A stretch of DNA of 64,000 nt, from contig NZ_LIQI01000019.1 in the NCBI RefSeq assembly GCF_001418105.1, positions 310,001-374,000 of the forward strand. The letters run 5' to 3'. The position numbers and the translations under genes are program-made. Under the pieces are notes generated by a model. That model searched no databases. It worked only from the letters and a program-made list of their open reading frames with translations, and was not told the origin of the DNA. Shown one piece after another: positions 51,290 to 61,661 of the stretch. Origin of the DNA: Lacinutrix himadriensis (GTDB lineage Bacteria; Bacteroidota; Bacteroidia; Flavobacteriales; Flavobacteriaceae). Every line of letters begins with the position of its first letter. The first letter of the stretch is position 1.

Positions 51290-54200
51290 CTATTTTTTAT
51301 AAAACTTAGCATACTTTCGATATGCAAAGAAACCAAGTAAAGCGACAATTACACATGAGATCCCTATAATTTTAACGCTCATCACCTGATCTCCACTAGC
51401 ATAAGAGTGTAATCCTGCAAGATAAAAGTTCACTCCAAAATAAGTCATCATAATACTAGCAAAAGCAATTATAGACATTAAATTAAATCCGAAACGACCA
51501 CGAAGTCCAGGAACTATACGCATGTGTAACACAAACGCATACACCATAATACTAATTAAAGCCCACGTTTCTTTAGGATCCCAACCCCAATATCTACCCC
51601 AACTTTCGTTTGCCCACATACCACCAAGAAAGTTTCCGATAGTAAGCATCACTAAACCAACAGTTAAAGCCATTTCATTAATAATGGTTAACTCTTTGAT
51701 GTTGATTAACATTTTTTCTTTATTCTTATCTGTAGTTGCAATCATTAAAATAAGAGAAACGATCCCTAAAATCATTCCTAGAACAAATGGTCCGTAACTA
51801 GCAACAATAATAGATACGTGTATCATTAACCAGTAACTATTTAAAACGGGTTGTAAGTTTGCAATAGCAGGATCTAACCAGTTTTGGTGTGCAAAGAATA
51901 AAATAATAGATGCTACAAAAGCTGTAGAAGCAATCGTTAAATCACTTTTTCTTCCAAAGAACAAACCAAATAACATGGCAGACCAAGCTACATATAACAT
52001 GGTTTCATAAGTGTCACTCCAAGGTGCATGACCAGAAATATACCAACGTGCTATTAAACCAACCGTGTGAATTATGAATAAAGCGATAATTAGCCATTTA
52101 CTAATTTTAACAGCAACATCAATACCTTTTCTTTTACTACTTAATATTTGCGTGATTAAAAATACAAACATTAAGAATCCTGCTAACAGATAATATCTAT
52201 ATAGATTTTTAAAAACATTGTATTTGTTATAGTTAATCTCCGCGCTTATTTTATTATCACTAAGCATTATCGCACTTCCGTATTTATGCTGTGTTTTATT
52301 AAAGGATTCTAGTAATTTTTCAGCTTCGGTATAATCTCCAGATTGTTTTGCTTTATTTAAAGTAAATAAATAAGCTGAAAATCCAGAATTTACAAAGTTT
52401 CCGTAAAGGGAATCTGTAATCTTTTCTTTATACCCTTCTTTTCTATATTCTAAAGGAGAGATCCATTTATTATTATCGTCTTCCGGAATTGGAAATATTT
52501 TTAATGTTAATCCTTCAATTGCATTAGACAAAACAGTTGCGCGTTGATCGGCTAACTTTAATTCTTTTTGATACCCGTTTGGTGATTTCGTTTTATATGC
52601 ATCTTCTAAATACGGATTCAACTTATAGCTTAAGTTTTCGTCAAAGAAATCTACAATAGTTGCATAATCTTTCTCCTTCGGAATACCTAAAATCGTTTTA
52701 AGCGAATCTGTTTTCATTGCCTTTAGGTATATAATTGGAACATTATACCAAAGTAACGGACTCTCACTTATAGAAAGTAAAATTTGATTAGGTGTTAATC
52801 CTGCATAGGTTTCGCTATGGTGTATTTTTCTAACTAACTCCGATGCGTAGGTGTTCATTGGCATCATACGACCACTTAAATCCTGAATAACTAATCGTCC
52901 AAATTTATCTGCATGTTCTTTTGGTGTCGCATTAGCAATTAAGATAGAATCTATTTGTGCTGGTGTTGGTGCTTGATGCTGTTCTTCCTGTGCAAAAGTC
53001 TGCATTGCAAAACACAGAAACACTACAGAAAGTAGTTTTGCTTTCTTCGTTTTAATCTTATCTAAATGTCTTCTTAAGTCTCCAAATCTAGATCCTTTAG
53101 AAAAGAATATAGCTATCATACCAAAGTACAGTAAGAAGTAACCCAAATAGGTAATCCATGTTCCCCAAAAATCATGATTTACAGAGAGAATCGTTCCTTT
53201 TTCATCTGGATCGAAGTTCGATTGAAAGAACTTATAACCACCATGATTTAGAATATTATTCATATAAATTCTATAATCAAAATCACCTTCTTTTTCATCT
53301 AAAACCGTTACTTCACTAGCATAAGAAGAATAACTTCTTTCTGTACCAGGATAACGTTCTGCAATAAAATCGTTTAACTTAATATTAAAAGGAAGCTCTA
53401 AAACCTTTGCTCCATAACGGAACGCGAAGTCTAAACCTCCTATTTTAACTTGCTTAAAGGCATTGTTTTTATATGGTCCACCAAGAAGTCCTACTCTTTT
53501 TGTTTCCCCATTTGCAGTTACTTTTAAAACGATACCATCTTCATCTCCTTTAAACATTTCCGACTTTTTCACAATATCAAATTCCCCCTTAACCACAGGC
53601 TTAGGAAAAACCATTTGCATACTACCAATAACATAACGAGAACGTAAAACTAATGGTTGTAAACTGTCCTTTATCAATTTTCCTGATTCCATGGTTGCCA
53701 TGGTTAGGTACTCTCCTTCAAATGGAGAATGAATATTTAATCGATTACCATCTTGTGTAATATTTATAGCACCCTTTGTAGGTTTATTTAGAGCTATTAG
53801 CACATTATGAATACTTTGTACTTCTCCTGATTTTAAAAAATGATTATGTGGGCCATCACTTCCTGCTTCTACAATTTTAAGATATTCTTCTCCATTCTCA
53901 CTAGGAACAATATCTTCTTCTGCGCCACCAATAAACTTCTCTAATTCGATGCTAACCGGTTGGTTATTATAATGAGTATTTACTTCAAAACTATTTTCTA
54001 AACGTGGCGAAAAATCTACGTCACGTTCTACTGGTAGTCGTTGTGGTACACCGTCTATTTCGTAGTCTCCATCAATATAGGTTGTTATATATGTTTTTTG
54101 GGATAAGAATTTGTTTTCGGTAGCGCCTTCACGAATTGGCATCATTCCTTCAAAACTCGCATAGCGCGTAATAAAAGCACCTAATAATATAAATATGAAA

Positions 54201-54469
54201 GATAAATGCAGTACTAAAGTTGCCCATTTTTCCTTTTTATATAATCGGAATCTAAAAATGTTTCCAACAAAATTAATAACAAAGAACAACATGATTCCTT
54301 CAAACCACCACGTATTATATATTAAATTTCTACTGTAAGGTGTTGGTGAGGTATCCATTCCCGCATCCATAAAAGTACCAACAGCCATAGCTGTTGCAAA
54401 TAAAATAAAAAGAATAGCAGTTAGTCTGGTTGAGAACAGAATATTGGAGAGTTTCTTTAGCATAATCAC
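51290..54469 (-). CDS. ccsBA: Fused cytochrome c biogenesis protein ResB-CcsA (System II)
   Basis: This 1059-residue protein has a ResB part first: helices around ILFILFATAMAVGTFMDAG and WATLVLHLSFIFILLGAFIT, then a large periplasmic domain. The CcsA part follows, with YAWSAMLFGLFFGRKSDL-type helices and the haem-binding WWD-like loop YWGWDPKETWALI. His residues in the flanking helices should coordinate haem. It delivers haem to apocytochromes c. The fusion is characteristic of Bacteroidota. It stands alone between intergenic regions. Confidence 0.95.
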   Translation of the reverse strand: MIMLKKLSNILFSTRLTAILFILFATAMAVGTFMDAGMDTSPTPYSRNLIYNTWWFEGIMLFFVINFVGNIFRFRLYKKEKWATLVLHLSFIFILLGAFITRYASFEGMMPIREGATENKFLSQKTYITTYIDGDYEIDGVPQRLPVERDVDFSPRLENSFEVNTHYNNQPVSIELEKFIGGAEEDIVPSENGEEYLKIVEAGSDGPHNHFLKSGEVQSIHNVLIALNKPTKGAINITQDGNRLNIHSPFEGEYLTMATMESGKLIKDSLQPLVLRSRYVIGSMQMVFPKPVVKGEFDIVKKSEMFKGDEDGIVLKVTANGETKRVGLLGGPYKNNAFKQVKIGGLDFAFRYGAKVLELPFNIKLNDFIAERYPGTERSYSSYASEVTVLDEKEGDFDYRIYMNNILNHGGYKFFQSNFDPDEKGTILSVNHDFWGTWITYLGYFLLYFGMIAIFFSKGSRFGDLRRHLDKIKTKKAKLLSVVFLCFAMQTFAQEEQHQAPTPAQIDSILIANATPKEHADKFGRLVIQDLSGRMMPMNTYASELVRKIHHSETYAGLTPNQILLSISESPLLWYNVPIIYLKAMKTDSLKTILGIPKEKDYATIVDFFDENLSYKLNPYLEDAYKTKSPNGYQKELKLADQRATVLSNAIEGLTLKIFPIPEDDNNKWISPLEYRKEGYKEKITDSLYGNFVNSGFSAYLFTLNKAKQSGDYTEAEKLLESFNKTQHKYGSAIMLSDNKISAEINYNKYNVFKNLYRYYLLAGFLMFVFLITQILSSKRKGIDVAVKISKWLIIALFIIHTVGLIARWYISGHAPWSDTYETMLYVAWSAMLFGLFFGRKSDLTIASTAFVASIILFFAHQNWLDPAIANLQPVLNSYWLMIHVSIIVASYGPFVLGMILGIVSLILMIATTDKNKEKMLINIKELTIINEMALTVGLVMLTIGNFLGGMWANESWGRYWGWDPKETWALISIMVYAFVLHMRIVPGLRGRFGFNLMSIIAFASIMMTYFGVNFYLAGLHSYASGDQVMSVKIIGISCVIVALLGFFAYRKYAKFYKK

Positions 54470-54563
54470 AAGCTTTTTTTTGCTCGTGCAAATTTACGGA
54501 TTTTTGTTTATTTAAAAGTCTAAACGAAACAAATATTGTGTTAAATTATGCTTCGTTTTTAAC

Positions 54564-54968
54564 TTATTCTTTTTTCCGAGCAGAAAAAATATTCATATAC
54601 ATAAAGGTACCCATTTTTCGCGCTCTTCGTTTTGCATTATCTGCAATTTCACCTTCAAATAATTCGTCTAAGGTTTGATACCATAAATTTAACCAGATAC
54701 CAAAGTGCAGATTATCGATAGTATGGTTAAACTGTTTATCCACTTTAACATGTGCTTCCAAAGGATTACCACGATACTTTTCCTCTAATTTTCTAGTCAT
54801 AAAAAGACTCGTTTCCCAAAAAGTAGTTAAATGGTTTAAATGTGCTTCCCAGTCTTTAATGGTTTCATTAAAAAACGGACCAAGCGTTTCTTCTGCTCTA
54901 ACTTTTTCATAAAAATTAGAAACTAGCAAAAAGATATCTTCTCGAGTATTTATATCGGATTTATTCAT
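54564..54968 (-). CDS. Group III truncated haemoglobin
   Basis: This 134-residue protein has an N-terminal helix INTREDIFLLVSNFYEKVRA and F29-type distal residues. The proximal His is in DKQFNHTIDNLHFGIWLNLW, and W in LNLWYQTLDELF is typical of class III. These globins bind O2 or NO with high affinity in microaerobic or nitrosative conditions. It lies head to head with the DUF2520 gene 55052 and is outside the palindrome regulon. Confidence 0.9.
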   Translation of the reverse strand: MNKSDINTREDIFLLVSNFYEKVRAEETLGPFFNETIKDWEAHLNHLTTFWETSLFMTRKLEEKYRGNPLEAHVKVDKQFNHTIDNLHFGIWLNLWYQTLDELFEGEIADNAKRRARKMGTFMYMNIFSARKKE

Positions 54969-55051
54969 GTATTCGAAATTAAGTCTTTATTTTGAAAAAA
55001 GGAATTAAATATTCTTAATTAGTAATTGATTATTCTTATTATTTTAGCAAA

Positions 55052-55846
55052 ATGATTAACGTAGTATTACTTGGAGCAGGAAATGTAGCAACACATTTAT
55101 TTAAGGCTTTTACAAATGCGGAAGAAGTAACTGTAAAGCAATGGTATAATAGAAACTTAAGAACCATTGAAAAGCACAAAACCAAAGTTGCAATTACAGA
55201 TAATTTAAATGATTTAGTAGTAGCTGATATTTACATTTTAGCCGTAAGTGATGATGCTGTCGCCGATTTATCTACCCAACTTCCGTTTGAAAACAGATTA
55301 GTGGTGCATACTTCTGGTAGTGTTAGCTTATATGCTATTGACAAAAAACACAAACGCGGTGTTTTCTATCCGTTGCAAACGTTTAGCAAAGCTGCTAATG
55401 TAGATTTTTCAGATGTTCCTTTGTGTTTAGAAGCTTTAAAAAATAAAGAAGACCTTCCTATTTTAAAAAAATTAGCAAAAGCTATTGGGAGTCAGCCACA
55501 CAAAGTAAATAGTGATCAACGTGCTGCTTTGCATTTGGCTGCTGTTTTTGTAAATAATTTTACCAATCAAATTTACAGACTAGCACATGAAATCACAGAA
55601 TCTCAAGGTGCTGAGTTTGAAATATTAAAACCATTAATTAAAGAAACGGCTAGAAAACTAGACGAGGTTTCTCCGTTTTTAGCACAAACCGGTCCTGCAA
55701 AACGCAACGACAAAAAGACAATAAAAAAACATTTAAAAGCGCTAACCGATAAACATCACAAAGAAGTTTACGAATTGCTGACTAAATCAATACAACAAAC
55801 ACATGGCACTTTCGTGAAACCAAAAGCGAAGCCAGAAAAAAAATAA
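55052..55846 (+). CDS. Rossmann-like, DUF2520 domain protein
   Basis: This 264-residue protein has an NAD(P)-binding N-terminus (VVLLGAGNVATHLFKAF) and a C-terminal DUF2520 domain (ALHLAAVFVNNFTNQIYRLA). It resembles pyrroline-5-carboxylate reductase-fold proteins, though the substrate is unknown. It is followed 5 bp later by the KDO phosphatase gene, so the two probably share a transcript. Confidence 0.92.
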   Translation: MINVVLLGAGNVATHLFKAFTNAEEVTVKQWYNRNLRTIEKHKTKVAITDNLNDLVVADIYILAVSDDAVADLSTQLPFENRLVVHTSGSVSLYAIDKKHKRGVFYPLQTFSKAANVDFSDVPLCLEALKNKEDLPILKKLAKAIGSQPHKVNSDQRAALHLAAVFVNNFTNQIYRLAHEITESQGAEFEILKPLIKETARKLDEVSPFLAQTGPAKRNDKKTIKKHLKALTDKHHKEVYELLTKSIQQTHGTFVKPKAKPEKK

Positions 55847-55851
55847 ATAAA

Positions 55852-56382
55852 ATGGAAGATAAAAGCTATAAAGAATACCTAAACCAAATCACTACATTTA
55901 TTTTTGATGTAGATGGCGTACTTACCGACGGAACAGTAACCGTTACCACCGATGGCGAAATGCTAAGAACCATGAATATTAAAGATGGTTATGCTTTAAA
56001 AACCGCAGTAGACAAAGGATATCCTGTATGTATTATTTCTGGAGGAAGTAATGAAGGCGTTAGAAAACGTTTAGAGAATTTAGGCCTTACCGATGTTTAC
56101 CTTGGCGCACATAATAAAATTGAGCAGCTTAACGATTACCTAGAAAAGCATGACTTAAAATTAGAAAATACTTTATATATGGGAGATGACATACCGGATT
56201 TCCCGGTTATGAAATTGGTTGGTCTGCCTTGTTGTCCGCAAGATGCTGTTCCAGAAATTAAAGCTATTTCGAAGTATATTTCACATAAAAACGGCGGGAA
56301 AGGTGCTGTTCGTGATGTTATTGAGCAAGTATTAAAAGTGCAAGGTAAATGGAATGGTAGCTTTGATGCGAAGTATGATTAG
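55852..56382 (+). CDS. kdsC: 3-deoxy-D-manno-octulosonate 8-phosphate phosphatase (KdsC-type HAD)
   Basis: This 176-residue HAD protein has motif I FIFDVDGVLTDG, motif II IISGG, Lys in AHNKIEQL and motif IV MGDDIPDFPVM. It has no cap domain, as in the C0-type tetrameric KdsC family. It removes phosphate from KDO-8-P in lipopolysaccharide core synthesis. It is part of the 55052-56382 pair. Confidence 0.93.
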   Translation: MEDKSYKEYLNQITTFIFDVDGVLTDGTVTVTTDGEMLRTMNIKDGYALKTAVDKGYPVCIISGGSNEGVRKRLENLGLTDVYLGAHNKIEQLNDYLEKHDLKLENTLYMGDDIPDFPVMKLVGLPCCPQDAVPEIKAISKYISHKNGGKGAVRDVIEQVLKVQGKWNGSFDAKYD

Positions 56383-56469
56383 GGTTTAGTAATCAGTGTT
56401 CAAAAAATTAAAAATTCGTGTATTCGCGGCCTTTTTTAATTATTCCTTTTTAATTTTTACTTAAAATAA

Positions 56470-57384
56470 ATGCAAAACATTTTAAAACTCATTCGCTGGA
56501 AAAACTTAATTATGATTGCCTTGGTGCAATTATTAATTAAATATGCGCTTTTCGAACCTTTTGGAGTTACCATTACATTAAATGGCGTAGGTATTTTGGT
56601 TTTAATTTTAGCCACATTATGTTTGGCTGCAGCAGGAAATATTATAAATGATATTTATGATGTAGAAACCGATTTAGTTAACAAACCAGAGCGTGTAATT
56701 GTAGGCAAAAGCATTTCAGAAAAAACGGCCTACAACTTGTTTTTCACACTTAATATTATTGGTGTCGGACTCGGTTTTTGCTTATCGCATATGGTTGGTA
56801 AAAGTCCGTTTTTTACCTTATTCGTGATTATTTCAGCACTACTTTACATTTATGCTTCCTATTTAAAACAATTGCCTTTTATTGGTAATCTTGTTATTTC
56901 TGCCTTAGTCGCTTTAAGCTTAATTATTGTCAGTATTTTTGATTTACTTCCTGCGATTACACCTTCCAACAAAGAAGCACAATTAACTTTTTTTAAAATT
57001 GTTTTAGACTACGCTCTTTTCGCATTTATTATAAATCTTATTCGCGAAATGGTTAAAGACATGGAAGATATCGATGGAGATTACAAAGCACAGATGAACA
57101 CATTGCCCATTGCTATTGGAAGAGATCGCACGAATAAAATCCTCTTTATTCTTTCCTTATTCCCTATAGTTGCTGTTATATTTTACATCACTAATTTTTT
57201 ATATAAACAAGAAATTGCGGTTGCCTACTTCTTAGTATTAATAGTAGCTCCGCTAATTTATATTAGCATAAAAATATTTTCAGCTAAAACAAAAAAAGAC
57301 TACACAAACATAAGTATTCTTTTAAAGTTTGTTATGCTTATCGGAATGCTCTCCATGCTACTTTATCCTTTAATTTTAAAATAA
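56470..57384 (+). CDS. UbiA-family prenyltransferase (geranylgeranylglycerol-phosphate type)
   Basis: This 304-residue membrane protein has nine hydrophobic helices and both Asp-rich motifs: NDIYDVETDLVNKPERVIVG and MEDIDGDYKAQMNTLPIAIG. It transfers a prenyl chain to an acceptor. In flavobacteria members of this length are annotated as geranylgeranylglycerol-phosphate geranylgeranyltransferase-like. The acceptor is not certain. Its stop overlaps the next ATG (TAATG). Confidence 0.9.
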   Translation: MQNILKLIRWKNLIMIALVQLLIKYALFEPFGVTITLNGVGILVLILATLCLAAAGNIINDIYDVETDLVNKPERVIVGKSISEKTAYNLFFTLNIIGVGLGFCLSHMVGKSPFFTLFVIISALLYIYASYLKQLPFIGNLVISALVALSLIIVSIFDLLPAITPSNKEAQLTFFKIVLDYALFAFIINLIREMVKDMEDIDGDYKAQMNTLPIAIGRDRTNKILFILSLFPIVAVIFYITNFLYKQEIAVAYFLVLIVAPLIYISIKIFSAKTKKDYTNISILLKFVMLIGMLSMLLYPLILK

Positions 57385-57758
57385 TGAAAACGATAAAATC
57401 ATATATACCAGAAATTTATTTCTTCTTTTCTATAATCTATTATTGGACACTTACATCTAATACTTTTAATTGGGTTGCCATAAGTCTGTTACTACTTTTA
57501 GCATTCCTAGTGTATAGCAAAAATAGAATCACAGGAATAATACTAGGTAGTATCATTAATCTAGTAAACGTGTATATGTTATTTGCTTTAGCTTCGGAAT
57601 TAAGTGAATTTAAAACATTTAATTCTGATGCAAAAAAACTTTTAATCTTTGGTTTATTGTATCTTGGACTTAATCTTATTTTCGGGACTTGGTTGCTAGT
57701 TAAATATGCTTCAGAAACGGAAAAAACTTTAAATTTAGAGACTCAAACTAAAGTATAA
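57384..57758 (+). CDS. Small membrane protein between ubiA-like and maf
   Basis: This 124-residue protein has four hydrophobic segments (about 8-24, 29-43, 48-70, 86-107). It overlaps both neighbours by one base (TAATG at each junction), so all three are translated in sequence. No family is recognised. It may be a helper for the prenyltransferase (inference). Confidence 0.82.
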   Translation: MKTIKSYIPEIYFFFSIIYYWTLTSNTFNWVAISLLLLLAFLVYSKNRITGIILGSIINLVNVYMLFALASELSEFKTFNSDAKKLLIFGLLYLGLNLIFGTWLLVKYASETEKTLNLETQTKV

Positions 57759-58345
57759 TGCTAAAAGAAAAACTTAAAAATTACAATCTAATTCTTGCTT
57801 CCGCTTCGCCAAGAAGACAAAAGTTTTTCTCAGACTTAGACCTAGATTTCACTATCCAATTAAAACCTGTTGTTGAAGAATACCCTAAGAAACTTCGTCA
57901 TTTTGAAATTACAGATTATCTAGCACAACTAAAAGCCCTTCCTTTTAAAGCAGATTTACAAGACAAAGATATTTTAGTTACTAGTGACACTATTGTTTGG
58001 CAAAACGAGAACGCTCTAGGAAAACCTAGAGATAAAGATGAAGCTTTTCAAATATTAAAAGCCTTAAGTAACGCAACACACGAAGTAATTACATCGGTTT
58101 GTTTTACTACTACAACTTCGCAAAAAACAGTAAGTAATGTTACTAAAGTTACCTTTAAAGAATTAACTGACGAAGAAATAAATTACTATCTAGATAACTT
58201 TAAACCTTACGATAAAGCAGGTGCTTACGGTATTCAAGATTGGATTGGCTATATCGCAATTACTAAAATTGAAGGTTCTCATTATAATGTAATGGGTTTA
58301 CCGCTTCATTTAGTCTATCAAACTTTATTAGAAATTGTAAACTAA
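57758..58345 (+). CDS. maf: Maf family nucleotide pyrophosphatase
   Basis: This 195-residue protein has the motif LILASASPRRQKFFSDLDL, then VTSDTIVWQNENALGKPRDK and the end YDKAGAYGIQDWIGYIAITK, with the conserved catalytic Asp and Lys. Maf proteins hydrolyse dTTP, UTP or modified nucleotides to monophosphates, preventing their incorporation. It is coupled to the preceding membrane protein. Confidence 0.95.
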   Translation: MLKEKLKNYNLILASASPRRQKFFSDLDLDFTIQLKPVVEEYPKKLRHFEITDYLAQLKALPFKADLQDKDILVTSDTIVWQNENALGKPRDKDEAFQILKALSNATHEVITSVCFTTTTSQKTVSNVTKVTFKELTDEEINYYLDNFKPYDKAGAYGIQDWIGYIAITKIEGSHYNVMGLPLHLVYQTLLEIVN

Positions 58346-58379
58346 CCTCTTTTTTTGTTTTTAAGAACGAAATCTAATT

Positions 58380-58387
58380 TATCTTTG
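58380..58387 (+). promoter_or_regulatory. -7 element TATCTTTG for the MscS-type gene
   Basis: This is a perfect TAnnTTTG 16 bp before the ATG at 58404, with a TTTG -33-like element at 58354-58357. It represents the constitutive promoter type of this genome. Confidence 0.68.
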
Positions 58388-58403
58388 CGCTTTATTAAAG
58401 ATT

Positions 58404-58949
58404 ATGAAAGATTTTTTTACCACCTATAACGACCAATTAATTAATTCCTTAATTCTATTAGGAGTCTTTATAATTATTTGGATGATTCAGAAGATTTCTA
58501 TTCGTAAAATCGGAAGAAAATCGGGTATCAATGATGCGCGTATTCATTTAATTATTAGATATTCTTCGGTTACATTATTCTTTGTTTTCGCACTTATTTT
58601 AGCTTTTATTTTTGGTGCGCAATTAGAAGAACTTGCACTAGTATTTTCTTCTGTTTTTGCAGTTATTGGTATTGCTTTATTTGCAATTTGGTCTATTTTA
58701 AGCAATATTACTTCTGGAGTAATTATGTTTTTCTCTTTTCCTTATAAGGTCGGTGATAAAATTCAAATACACGATAAAGATTTCCCAATAGTAGCCATTA
58801 TTGAAGACATTAGAGCATTTCAATTACACCTTAGACAAGACAATGGGGATTTGGTAACGTACCCTAACAATCTTATTTTACAAAAGGCCGTTACGTTATT
58901 ACAAAAAGATGCTATTGAAGATTTTGAACACGGCTCAGATCTTATCTAA
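58404..58949 (+). CDS. Small MscS-type mechanosensitive channel
   Basis: This 181-residue protein has three membrane helices (about 15-33, 52-78, 85-110) and the MscS beta domain starting at SGVIMFFSFPYKVGDKIQIH. It lacks the large C-terminal cage domain of E. coli MscS (about 286 residues). It presumably forms a small-conductance osmotic channel. It has its own promoter. Confidence 0.92.
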   Translation: MKDFFTTYNDQLINSLILLGVFIIIWMIQKISIRKIGRKSGINDARIHLIIRYSSVTLFFVFALILAFIFGAQLEELALVFSSVFAVIGIALFAIWSILSNITSGVIMFFSFPYKVGDKIQIHDKDFPIVAIIEDIRAFQLHLRQDNGDLVTYPNNLILQKAVTLLQKDAIEDFEHGSDLI

Positions 58950-58999
58950 ATATTAAGTTAAATAAACATTAAAACCCGTTCTTACGCTCGTATCTTTTT

Positions 59000-59007
59000 T
59001 ATATTTG
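59000..59007 (+). promoter_or_regulatory. -7 element TATATTTG for the PIG-L gene
   Basis: This perfect TAnnTTTG overlaps the first in-frame ATG (59005). It therefore supports the later start at 59029. Confidence 0.65.
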
Positions 59008-59028
59008 GCTCTTAAACCAACTATAATC

Positions 59029-61554
59029 ATGCGCAAGCTACTACTCTATTTTTTCATTTCTTTTTTCACCATTTCCAACTTACTAGCACAACAACCTAAA
59101 AAACCAAATGCTTCTCAGATTTTTGAGTCTATAAAAAAGCTGAATTTTTTAGGATCTGTTTTATATGTTGCCGCGCATCCAGACGACGAAAACACACGCT
59201 TAATCTCGTATATGGCAAACCATGTAAAAGCAAGAACAGCTTACTTATCGTTAACTCGTGGTGATGGCGGACAAAACCTAATTGGCCCAGAAATTAGAGA
59301 ACTTCTTGGTGTAATTAGAACCCAAGAATTACTTACTGCCAGAAATATAGATGGTGGCGAACAACGTTTTACAAGAGCAAACGATTTTGGCTATTCGAAA
59401 CATCCAGACGAAACTTTGGCTATTTGGAACAAAGAAGAAGTGTTAAGCGATGTTGTTTTGGCTATCCGTCAATTTAAACCAGACATTATTATTAATCGTT
59501 TTGATCACAGAAGCCCAGGTTCTACACATGGTCACCATACCAGTTCTGCAATGTTAAGCTTAGAGGCTTTTGATATTACAAATGATAATACCAAGTACAC
59601 CAGTCAACTAAAAGACGCTGGTTTATGGCAAGCACAACGTGTGTTTTTTAATACTTCTTGGTGGTTTTATGGAAGTCAAGAAAAATTTGACAAAGCAGAT
59701 AAAAGCAAACATTTACAATTTGATATTGGTGCATATTACGCTTCTAGCGGATTGAGTAATACCGAAATTGCTTCATTGAGTAGAAGTCAGCATAAATCAC
59801 AAGGTTTTGGTAACACAGGAACTCGTGGTAGTCAAATGGAATATATTGAATTGATTAAAGGGGAAATGCCTTCGGATAAATCAAATATTTTTGAAGGAAT
59901 TGATACCACATGGAATCGTGTTAAAGGCGGAACAGCAATAGGAAATATTTTATACCAAGTAGAAAAAGATTTCGATTTTACCAACCCTTCTGCTTCTATT
60001 CCAGAATTATTGAAAGCATATTCTTTAATTGAAAAATTAGAAGACACCCATTGGAAGAATATTAAAACGGAAGAAATTAAAAACCTCATCTATAATTGTG
60101 CAGGATTATATTTAGAAGCCGTTGCAGAAAGCAATCATGCAACAGCAAACGAAACGGTTAATTTAGATCTAGAACTTATTAATAGAGCTGCTGAAAACAT
60201 ACAATTAAAAACATTACAGATTAATAACGATGCTTCTGTTTTAGAAACGCAAGTTTTAGCTAAAAACGAAAAAGTAGCACTTAAAAAATCTTTTACCGTA
60301 AAAGCAGATCAAGAACCAACAACACCATATTGGTTAACAAAAAAAGGAACACTTGGTATGTATCAAGTAGACGATAAAAGTCTGATTGGTAAACCAGAAA
60401 CACCTCGTTATTTTAATGTTACTTTTGGTTTAAGCATAAACAATATTGCTATTAATTTCACCAAACCTATTGTATACAAAACCAACGATCCTGTAAAAGG
60501 AGAAGTATACAAACCTTTTGAAATAATTACCGAAGCTTCCGCAAAAATCGCAGAAAAAGTAATCATTTTTGAAAACGACGCACAAAAAGAAATCCCTGTA
60601 ATTATTAAAGCGGGAAAAGACAACTTAGAAGGTTTTGTAGAAATTGCACATCCAAAAGACTGGAGTGTTTTTCCGGAGAAGCAAAAAATTTCCATCGCAT
60701 ATAAAGGTCAAGAACAAACCGTAGTATTTACCGTTATTCCTCCTAAAAATCAGAGTGAAGGATTAATAACGCCAATGGTACATGTTGGAAATAATACATA
60801 TACCAAAGAGCTTATAGAAATGGACTATGATCATATTCCGTTTCAAACGGTTTTATTACCAAGCGAAAGCAAAGTGGTACGTTTAGACATTCAGAAAAGA
60901 GGAGAAAATATTGCATACATTGAAGGTGCTGGAGATGTGGTTCCTGAAAGTTTACAGCAAATTGGCTATAACGTAATCACCATAAAACCAGAGGATATTA
61001 ATGCCGAAACATTAAGTAGATTTGATGCTGTAGTTGTAGGTATTAGAGCATACAACACCGTAGAAACCTTAAAATTTAAGCAAAAAGCTTTGTTTGATTT
61101 TGTCGCTAATGGCGGGAACATGATTGTGCAATACAACACCAACCGCAGATTAAAAACAGAAGAACTTGCTCCGTTTGCTTTAGAGCTTTCACGAGATCGT
61201 GTAACCGATGAAAATGCAAAAGTAACTTTACTAGAACCAAATCATGAATTACTTAATTTTCCGAATAAAATAACGGAAAATGATTTTGAAGGTTGGACAC
61301 AAGAACGTGGTTTATATTTTCCAAACAAATGGTCTAAAGAGTTCACGCCTATTCTATCGATGCATGACAAAGGAGAATCTGCAAAAAAAGGAAGTTTGCT
61401 AGTTGCAAAACACGGTAAAGGGTATTATATATACACAGGATTAAGTTTCTTTAGAGAGTTTCCTGCTGGAGTTTCTGGCGCATATAGACTTTTTGCTAAT
61501 ATGTTAAGTATTGGAAAAGAAAATATGAATACAGAGAACGTATTAAAAAATTAA
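59029..61554 (+). CDS. Secreted PIG-L/LmbE family deacetylase-like protein, multidomain
   Basis: The protein has 841 residues and a signal peptide (MRKLLLYFFISFFTISNLLA). The PIG-L domain at about 30-290 has the Zn-binding AAHPDDENTRL and STHGHHTSSAML. A long C-terminal region follows, with beta-sandwich strands and a final alpha/beta part (FDAVVVGIRAYNTVE, GKGYYIYTGLSFFREFP) that resembles a glutamine-amidotransferase-like or ThuA fold. It probably removes acetyl from N-acetylglucosamine-containing substrates in the periplasm, but the substrate is unknown. Confidence 0.9.
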   Translation: MRKLLLYFFISFFTISNLLAQQPKKPNASQIFESIKKLNFLGSVLYVAAHPDDENTRLISYMANHVKARTAYLSLTRGDGGQNLIGPEIRELLGVIRTQELLTARNIDGGEQRFTRANDFGYSKHPDETLAIWNKEEVLSDVVLAIRQFKPDIIINRFDHRSPGSTHGHHTSSAMLSLEAFDITNDNTKYTSQLKDAGLWQAQRVFFNTSWWFYGSQEKFDKADKSKHLQFDIGAYYASSGLSNTEIASLSRSQHKSQGFGNTGTRGSQMEYIELIKGEMPSDKSNIFEGIDTTWNRVKGGTAIGNILYQVEKDFDFTNPSASIPELLKAYSLIEKLEDTHWKNIKTEEIKNLIYNCAGLYLEAVAESNHATANETVNLDLELINRAAENIQLKTLQINNDASVLETQVLAKNEKVALKKSFTVKADQEPTTPYWLTKKGTLGMYQVDDKSLIGKPETPRYFNVTFGLSINNIAINFTKPIVYKTNDPVKGEVYKPFEIITEASAKIAEKVIIFENDAQKEIPVIIKAGKDNLEGFVEIAHPKDWSVFPEKQKISIAYKGQEQTVVFTVIPPKNQSEGLITPMVHVGNNTYTKELIEMDYDHIPFQTVLLPSESKVVRLDIQKRGENIAYIEGAGDVVPESLQQIGYNVITIKPEDINAETLSRFDAVVVGIRAYNTVETLKFKQKALFDFVANGGNMIVQYNTNRRLKTEELAPFALELSRDRVTDENAKVTLLEPNHELLNFPNKITENDFEGWTQERGLYFPNKWSKEFTPILSMHDKGESAKKGSLLVAKHGKGYYIYTGLSFFREFPAGVSGAYRLFANMLSIGKENMNTENVLKN

Positions 61555-61661
61555 ATGATCATTAGATCAAAAAGGCAGTAATTGTCAGTTCGAGTGAAAT
61601 TCTTTTTTTAGAATTTAGTATCGAGAACAACTTAAATCAACCGCTTTCAAAATCCATCAAT

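Noticed and set aside
59005-59028. Earlier start for the PIG-L gene
   Set aside because: The ATG is inside the -7 element TATATTTG; the signal peptide begins at 59029.
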